Under the pieces are notes generated by a model. The model searched no databases and was not told the origin of the DNA. It saw nothing but the letters and a program-made list of their open reading frames with translations. Source: JAQUGA01 sp964521105 (GTDB lineage: Bacteria; Bacteroidota; Bacteroidia; Bacteroidales; WCHB1-69). Taken from it: a DNA stretch of 7,825 nucleotides. The translations under genes and the position numbers were made by a program. The stretch lies in the NCBI GenBank assembly GCA_964521105.1, contig CAZFPO010000128.1, positions 1 through 7,825 on the forward strand, in the 5' to 3' direction. Positions within the stretch are counted from its first letter, which is position 1; each line of letters begins with the position of its first letter. This document shows, one piece after another, positions 1-4,136 of this stretch.

Positions 1-648
1 GCAACATACTCATCAAATATTGAGGGAAACAGTATTGATATTGACACTTATCTGAAAAATAAGTTATTTAAGGTTAGGTCAAAACCAAAGGAGATGAAGG
101 AGATTGATGATTTGATTAATGCATACAACTTTGCAATGAAAAACAAATTAAGTAAAGCCACATTTTTAGAATCACATAAAATATTAAGCAAAACAGTTTT
201 ATCTCTTAACAGTCAAAAGGGAAAATTGCGAAATCAACAAGTTGGAATTTTTAGTAATGGCAAGTTGGAATATATGGCTGTTGAGCCCGAGTTTGTGGAA
301 GAAGAATTCTCAAAATTATTTTGTGATATTGATTCTCTTTTGAATCGTATGTTGTCAACACCTGAAATATTTTACTATGCTTCGATGATACATCTTATTT
401 TCGAAAAAATTCATCCTTTTATGGATGGCAATGGAAGAGCTGGACGATTGTTGGAAAAATGGTTTCTATCTGAAAAAATTGGCGAAAGTGCTTGGTCAAT
501 TCAAAACGAAAAATATTACTTAAAAAATCGCTCGCAATATTATCAAAACATTCATATCGGCTTTAATTACTATTCGTTAAAAATGGAAAGATGTATCCCA
601 TTTTTATTAATGTTACCCAATGCATTGAACTATGAAAAAAGAATTTAA
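1..648 (+). CDS. Fic domain protein, class II (N-terminal inhibitory motif), 5'-partial
   Basis: The frame is open from base 1 to the TAA at 646-648 (215 visible residues), so the gene begins upstream of the window. The ATG at 94 is an internal Met, not the start. Visible residues 4-9 (SSNIEG) fit the class II Fic inhibitory motif [S/T]xxxE[G/N], whose Glu blocks productive ATP binding. At 412-447 is HPFMDGNGRAGR, a perfect match to the catalytic motif HxFx[D/E]GNGRxxR, with the general-base His, the Mg-binding acidic residue and the phosphate-binding Asn and Arg. Fic enzymes transfer AMP, or less often another nucleotide moiety, to hydroxyl side chains of target proteins. By motif layout this is an autoinhibited, probably cytosolic AMPylase of the SoFic type; the target is unknown. 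No antitoxin gene follows, as expected when inhibition is built in. The next gene overlaps its stop by 17 bases. Family call is strong; substrate is not known. Confidence 0.93.
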   Translation, partial: ATYSSNIEGNSIDIDTYLKNKLFKVRSKPKEMKEIDDLINAYNFAMKNKLSKATFLESHKILSKTVLSLNSQKGKLRNQQVGIFSNGKLEYMAVEPEFVEEEFSKLFCDIDSLLNRMLSTPEIFYYASMIHLIFEKIHPFMDGNGRAGRLLEKWFLSEKIGESAWSIQNEKYYLKNRSQYYQNIHIGFNYYSLKMERCIPFLLMLPNALNYEKRI

Positions 649-2755
649 AAAGAAAGAAACCAAGCCACTTGTTATTGATCCAATTACCGAACCTTCTAAT
701 TCGTGGATAAAAAATGAATATTTCCCTTTTTTAGCCATCATTATGTTGGTTTTTATTGCGTATGCAAACACGCTTACCCTCGAATACGCATTGGACGACA
801 GACTTTTAATCACAGAAAATCAATATACAAAAAAAGGTGCAGCTGGAATTCCAGAAATTCTTACAAATGATGCATTTACCGGCTTTTTTGGAACAAAAAA
901 ATCATTGGTTGCTGGTGGTAGATACCGTCCGCTTACACAAGTTATGTTTGCTGTTGAATATCAGTTTTTTGGTCTCAATCCTTTCATTGGACATTTGATA
1001 AATCTTATTCTTTACTCCTTACTTTGTGTTTTATTATTTGCGATACTCCGAGAGTTATTTCAGTTTGAAAGTAAACGAAAATGGTATTTTTCGTTGGCTT
1101 TTTTATCAACCCTCATTTTTGCATTGCACCCAATTCACACCGAAGTAGTTGCAAATATTAAAGGAAGAGATGAAATTATTAGTTTGTTGGGGGCTTTAGC
1201 GGCTCTTTGGTTTGCAATCAAGTATGTAAAAAACCAGAAATTAATTGATGTATTTTGGATTTTCTTAGTTTTTTTAATTGGGGTTTTCTCAAAAGAAAAT
1301 GCCTTAACTTTCATAGCAATTATCCCTTTAACGTTATTTTTCTTTTATAAACCCAAAGTTAGTGATTTTGCATTTGTTGTTTTCCCAATGCTATTAGCTA
1401 GTGGATTATTTTTAGTGGTCAGACAAATGGCGGTAGGAAGTATCTTAAATACCGAAATTGCTCCCGAAATTTTAAACAATCCATTTTTAAATGTCAACAA
1501 ATCGTCCGAAATTGCAACTGTAATTTACACATGGTTTGTCTATCTAAAACTTATGATTTTTCCTCATCCATTAACCCACGATTATTATCCCTTTCAAATT
1601 CCATATTACCAATTTAATAATCCGTTAATAATTATATTGACATTATTTTTTGTAGGAATTGGCGTTTGGAGTACATTTAAGTTCTTCAAGAAAAGTTTGT
1701 TTGCATGGGCAGTAATGGTTGCTGTAGCTACTTTTTCGGTTCAATCAAACTTGCTTTTTAATTTAGGAACGTTTATGAACGAACGTTTTTTATTTGCTCC
1801 CAGCATTGGCTTGTCGGTTTTAATAGCCATGTTATTCTTGTTTTTATACGATAAATTTAAAAATAAACGACTCATTAAAGTGTTTTTTATCATTTTGATA
1901 TTAGGCTATTCAGCCAAAACTATTAGTAGAAATATGGTTTGGAAAAATGACCGCACACTTTTTAGAACCGATGTTAAAGTTTCCAATAATAGCATCAAAT
2001 GTAATGTTTCTGCAGGTGGAGTGAGCATCGAAATGGCTAAAGAAGCAAAAAATGCAGAAGAAAAAGCAAAACTTATTAAAGAGGGTTTAGAGTATCTTAC
2101 AAAAGCTCAAAAATTACACCCTAAAAGCTTTTTTGCTTGGTTTTTAGCAGGCAATGGATATTCTGAAATGCAAAATTGGGAGATGGCTGTTTTTAATTTA
2201 AAAAACGCTTTAACGATAAATCCCGAGAGTTTTGAAGCCCGAAATAATTTAATGTATAATGCTCAACAAGCATATAATAGGGCACAATACATTGTAGCCA
2301 TTGATGCGTATCAACATTTGTTAAAATTCAAACCCGATGATATTGATATTCAAATTACGTTAGCTCACGCACTTTCATACACAAACTTAGTTGATTCAGC
2401 GGTTCGTATGATTGATAGAATTATTGTAAATAATCCAAACGAAGCAAAAGCCTATTCAAAAAAAGGTGAAATTATGGGACGTGTTTATAACGATTTAAAT
2501 AGTTCGGAGATTTATTTACTTAAAGCACTTTCGATAAACCCTAAAGATGCCTCAGCTAATGAAAATTTAGGAATTGTGTTGGGTATGAAAGGAAAATATT
2601 CCGAATCGTTAAACTATTTTTTCAATGCATTAAAAATCGATTCTACTCAATCAAGAATTTATTTGAACATTGCAGGAACCTATAAATTTATGGGAAATAA
2701 AGAAAAAGAGCTCGAATATACCAATAAAGCTCAACAATTAATATCAGGAAAATAA
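632..2755 (+). CDS. TMTC-like polytopic GT-C glycosyltransferase with C-terminal TPR domain
   Basis: A 707-residue integral membrane protein. After a short basic cytoplasmic tail the first membrane helix lies at about 31-48, followed by an acidic pair D55-D56 in the first non-cytoplasmic loop, as in GT-C enzymes. Other landmarks match TMTC proteins: YRPLTQ at 98-103, GLNP at 114-117, HPIHTEVVA at 166-174 followed by GRDE at 178-181, SKEN at 220-223, and NERFLFAPSIG at 383-393. Hydrophobic segments continue to about 429. Residues about 465-705 are helical repeats of TPR type, for example AWFLAGNGYSEMQNWEMAV and the final units at 640-702. Eukaryotic TMTC enzymes O-mannosylate proteins from lipid-linked mannose; for this bacterial protein a sugar-transfer role with TPRs binding the acceptor is inference. 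The start at 632 is chosen because the next Met (residue 38) lies inside the first helix. No Shine-Dalgarno is visible. The overlap with fic suggests translational coupling. The alternative label is a generic TPR membrane protein. Confidence 0.82.
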   Translation: MKKEFKKKETKPLVIDPITEPSNSWIKNEYFPFLAIIMLVFIAYANTLTLEYALDDRLLITENQYTKKGAAGIPEILTNDAFTGFFGTKKSLVAGGRYRPLTQVMFAVEYQFFGLNPFIGHLINLILYSLLCVLLFAILRELFQFESKRKWYFSLAFLSTLIFALHPIHTEVVANIKGRDEIISLLGALAALWFAIKYVKNQKLIDVFWIFLVFLIGVFSKENALTFIAIIPLTLFFFYKPKVSDFAFVVFPMLLASGLFLVVRQMAVGSILNTEIAPEILNNPFLNVNKSSEIATVIYTWFVYLKLMIFPHPLTHDYYPFQIPYYQFNNPLIIILTLFFVGIGVWSTFKFFKKSLFAWAVMVAVATFSVQSNLLFNLGTFMNERFLFAPSIGLSVLIAMLFLFLYDKFKNKRLIKVFFIILILGYSAKTISRNMVWKNDRTLFRTDVKVSNNSIKCNVSAGGVSIEMAKEAKNAEEKAKLIKEGLEYLTKAQKLHPKSFFAWFLAGNGYSEMQNWEMAVFNLKNALTINPESFEARNNLMYNAQQAYNRAQYIVAIDAYQHLLKFKPDDIDIQITLAHALSYTNLVDSAVRMIDRIIVNNPNEAKAYSKKGEIMGRVYNDLNSSEIYLLKALSINPKDASANENLGIVLGMKGKYSESLNYFFNALKIDSTQSRIYLNIAGTYKFMGNKEKELEYTNKAQQLISGK

Positions 2756-2775
2756 TTCTCCATTAAACCCAGAAT

Positions 2776-2792
2776 CAGCGATACAATCGCTG
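2776..2792. repeat. Perfect 7-bp inverted repeat, 3-base loop
   Basis: CAGCGAT at 2776-2782 and ATCGCTG at 2786-2792 flank an ACA loop, 20 bases after the stop of the TMTC-like gene. The stem is GC-rich for this genome. No T tract follows, so it is not a canonical intrinsic terminator, though it could protect the 3' end of the transcript. Confidence 0.6.
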
Positions 2793-2795
2793 AAA

Positions 2796-2851
2796 CGATT
2801 AAATGTTTCTAACTCAATTCGTTGATACGAATTGAAACAAACATTAAATCG
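2796..2851. repeat. Long nested inverted repeat (two-tier hairpin)
   Basis: An inner perfect 8-bp stem, CAATTCGT at 2815-2822 and ACGAATTG at 2827-2834, closes a 4-base loop. An outer stem pairs CGATTAAATGTTT (2796-2808) with AAACATTAAATCG (2839-2851), 12 of 13 positions complementary. The tiers are separated by 6 and 4 unpaired bases. GTTTC at 2805-2809 could alternatively pair with GAAAC at 2834-2838. About 21 paired positions in 56 bases is hard to explain by chance even in AT-rich DNA. Function is unknown: it could be a transcript 3' end, a palindromic repeat or the remnant of a mobile element. Confidence 0.65.
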
Positions 2852-2862
2852 GGATTAAACCC

Positions 2863-2887
2863 AAAAAATCAAGTAGTTCGATTTTTT
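2863..2887. terminator. AT-rich inverted repeat, possible bidirectional terminator
   Basis: AAAAAATC at 2863-2870 and GATTTTTT at 2880-2887 form a perfect 8-bp stem around a 9-base loop. The arms give an A tract before and a T tract within the descending arm on either strand. It lies 108 bases after the TMTC-like stop and is the best terminator candidate there, but the stem has only one G:C pair, so stability is low. It may instead be one unit of the repeat cluster. Confidence 0.35.
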
Positions 2888-2903
2888 CAAATCTCCTATT
2901 GAT

Positions 2904-3197
2904 TAATTTGGGTTAAATTGGCAGAAAAAAAACCATTGTGGAACTCTGTGTGCACACTGTGGTACATTGTGTAACTTTTCTTTTGAAACAAAATTTGAAT
3001 TGAATTTTTGACAATTAGCCACAAGGAAACGAAGTTTACCAGCTGTGGCTGGGCACAAAGATGCACAAAGAAAACTTAGTGAATCTTCATGTCCATCCGT
3101 GGCTAGTAAACTTAGAGTCTTTGTAGTAACGGTATAATCCAAATTTTCATAAGATTGAACATTTTTTATACTTTTAGGGTTTAAATTGGGTTAGATT
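2904..3197. repeat. GTGT/CACAAAG-rich interspersed repeat bracketed by 16-base direct repeats
   Basis: The segment between 2935 and 3125 is compositionally unlike its surroundings. It holds GTGG/TGTG units spaced about 10-11 bases (2936-2973), including the perfect palindrome GTGTGCACAC (2948-2957). AGCCACA (3017-3023) is inverted as TGTGGCT (3044-3050). GCACAAAG occurs twice in tandem with a 10-base period (3053-3060 and 3063-3070). AAGTTTACCAGC (3032-3043) is inverted with one mismatch at 3102-3113. Similar CACAAAG/CTTTGTG repeats are, from memory, scattered in intergenic DNA of Bacteroidota and other environmental genomes. TAATTTGGGTTAAATT (2904-2919) and TAAATTGGGTTAGATT (3182-3197) match at 14 of 16 positions and flank the segment, which might reflect insertion of a unit. 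No open frame here looks like a gene. Together with the hairpins upstream, this fills the 500-base gap between genes. Confidence 0.55.
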
Positions 3198-3255
3198 TTA
3201 GGTAAAAAATCTTAACATAATTATCAACGTAAAACTATTTAATACAATCAGATAA

Positions 3256-4092
3256 ATGAATTCAACGGAAATTCTTAAAGGTAAAAAAGGCATTATTTTC
3301 GGTGCTTTAGATGAGCAATCCATTGCATGGCAGGTGGCGTTAAAAGCTAAAAATGAAGGAGCCGAGTTTGTATTGAGCAATGCTCCTGTAGCACTTCGGA
3401 AAAAAGATATTTATAAACTGGCTGACATTACCAAATCGCAAGTAATAGGTGCAGACATAACTCAAATACCCGAAATTGAAGATTTATATACCGAAACCAT
3501 GAAGATTTTTGGAGGAAAAATCGATTTCATTTTACATTCTGTAGGAATGTCGCCAAATGTTCGTAAAGGTATTCCGTATGAAGAACTCAATTACGATTAT
3601 CTGATGAAAACCCTTGATGTGTCGGCAATTTCGTTACACAAAGTGTTATCGGTGGCAAAACGTATGGATTTAATTAATGATTGGGGTTCGGTAGTAACCT
3701 TGTCATATATCGCCGCACAACGTGTTTTTTCGAGTTATAGCGATATGTCGCAAGCCAAAGCCATGTTGGAATCTATCGTTCGACAATTTGGTTATCATTA
3801 TGGAAGAACAAAAAAAGTGAGAATTAATTCGGTTTCTCAATCACCAACACAAACTACAGCAGGAACTGGCGTGTCTGGGTTTAATGCATTCTACTCGTAT
3901 GCCAACGATATGTGTCCGCTAGGCAATGCTGATGCAGCATCATGTGCTGATTACTGTGTAACGCTTTTCTCTGATTATACACGAATGGTTACTATGCAAA
4001 ATTTGTATCACGACGGCGGTTTCTCTGCTATGGGAATTAGTAACGTACTTATTGAAAAATATGCCGATTGTTATAATAATGACAAAAAATAA
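3256..4092 (+). CDS. fabI: Enoyl-[acyl-carrier-protein] reductase (FabI, SDR family)
   Basis: Catalyses the NAD(P)H-dependent reduction of trans-2-enoyl-ACP, the last step of each fatty acid elongation cycle, in the cytosol. At 278 residues it is close to the usual 260-280. The N-terminal Rossmann motif is of the FabI kind, GALDEQSIAW at 16-25, rather than the classical SDR GxxxGxG. ILHSVG at 92-97 matches the conserved HSIG strand. The catalytic residues are present with E. coli FabI spacing: Y151, Y161 and K168 (10 and 17 residues apart, as Y146, Y156 and K163). HDGGFSAMG at 252-260 is the conserved C-terminal cofactor and substrate region. The form with NVRKG, QSPTQTTAG and MQNLYHDGG is the one I know from Bacteroidota. 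The ATG at 3256 puts the Rossmann strand at the expected distance and no Shine-Dalgarno is seen. The leader is the repeat region upstream; no convincing promoter could be assigned. The next gene begins 44 bases after the stop and may share the transcript. Confidence 0.95.
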   Translation: MNSTEILKGKKGIIFGALDEQSIAWQVALKAKNEGAEFVLSNAPVALRKKDIYKLADITKSQVIGADITQIPEIEDLYTETMKIFGGKIDFILHSVGMSPNVRKGIPYEELNYDYLMKTLDVSAISLHKVLSVAKRMDLINDWGSVVTLSYIAAQRVFSSYSDMSQAKAMLESIVRQFGYHYGRTKKVRINSVSQSPTQTTAGTGVSGFNAFYSYANDMCPLGNADAASCADYCVTLFSDYTRMVTMQNLYHDGGFSAMGISNVLIEKYADCYNNDKK

Positions 4093-4136
4093 GATTCAAA
4101 ATTTTAATTATCCGTTTCAAAAAATAGCAAAATTTA

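Noticed and set aside
94..648. ATG at 94 as the start of the Fic protein
   Set aside because: The frame is open to base 1 and contains the class II inhibitory motif upstream of this Met, so the start lies outside the window.
2805..2845. Integron attC site in the second hairpin (TCTAAC and GAAACAAAC boxes)
   Set aside because: No paired RYYYAAC/GTTRRRY simple sites in the required order, and no integrase or gene cassette is nearby.
2935..3125. CRISPR-like array
   Set aside because: The repeated units are 8-11 bases, degenerate and without unique spacers of uniform length; no cas gene is present.
2903..3142. Minus-strand open frame of 79 codons in the intergenic region
   Set aside because: It is made of the GTGT/CACAAAG repeat units, its product shows no recognisable domain and no promoter or ribosome site precedes it.
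3155..3176. TTG (3155-3157, read ATTGAAC) and TACTTTTA (3169-3176) as a fabI promoter
   Set aside because: The -7 element lacks the final G of TAnnTTTG and the spacing of about 11 bases is far from the usual 19-21.
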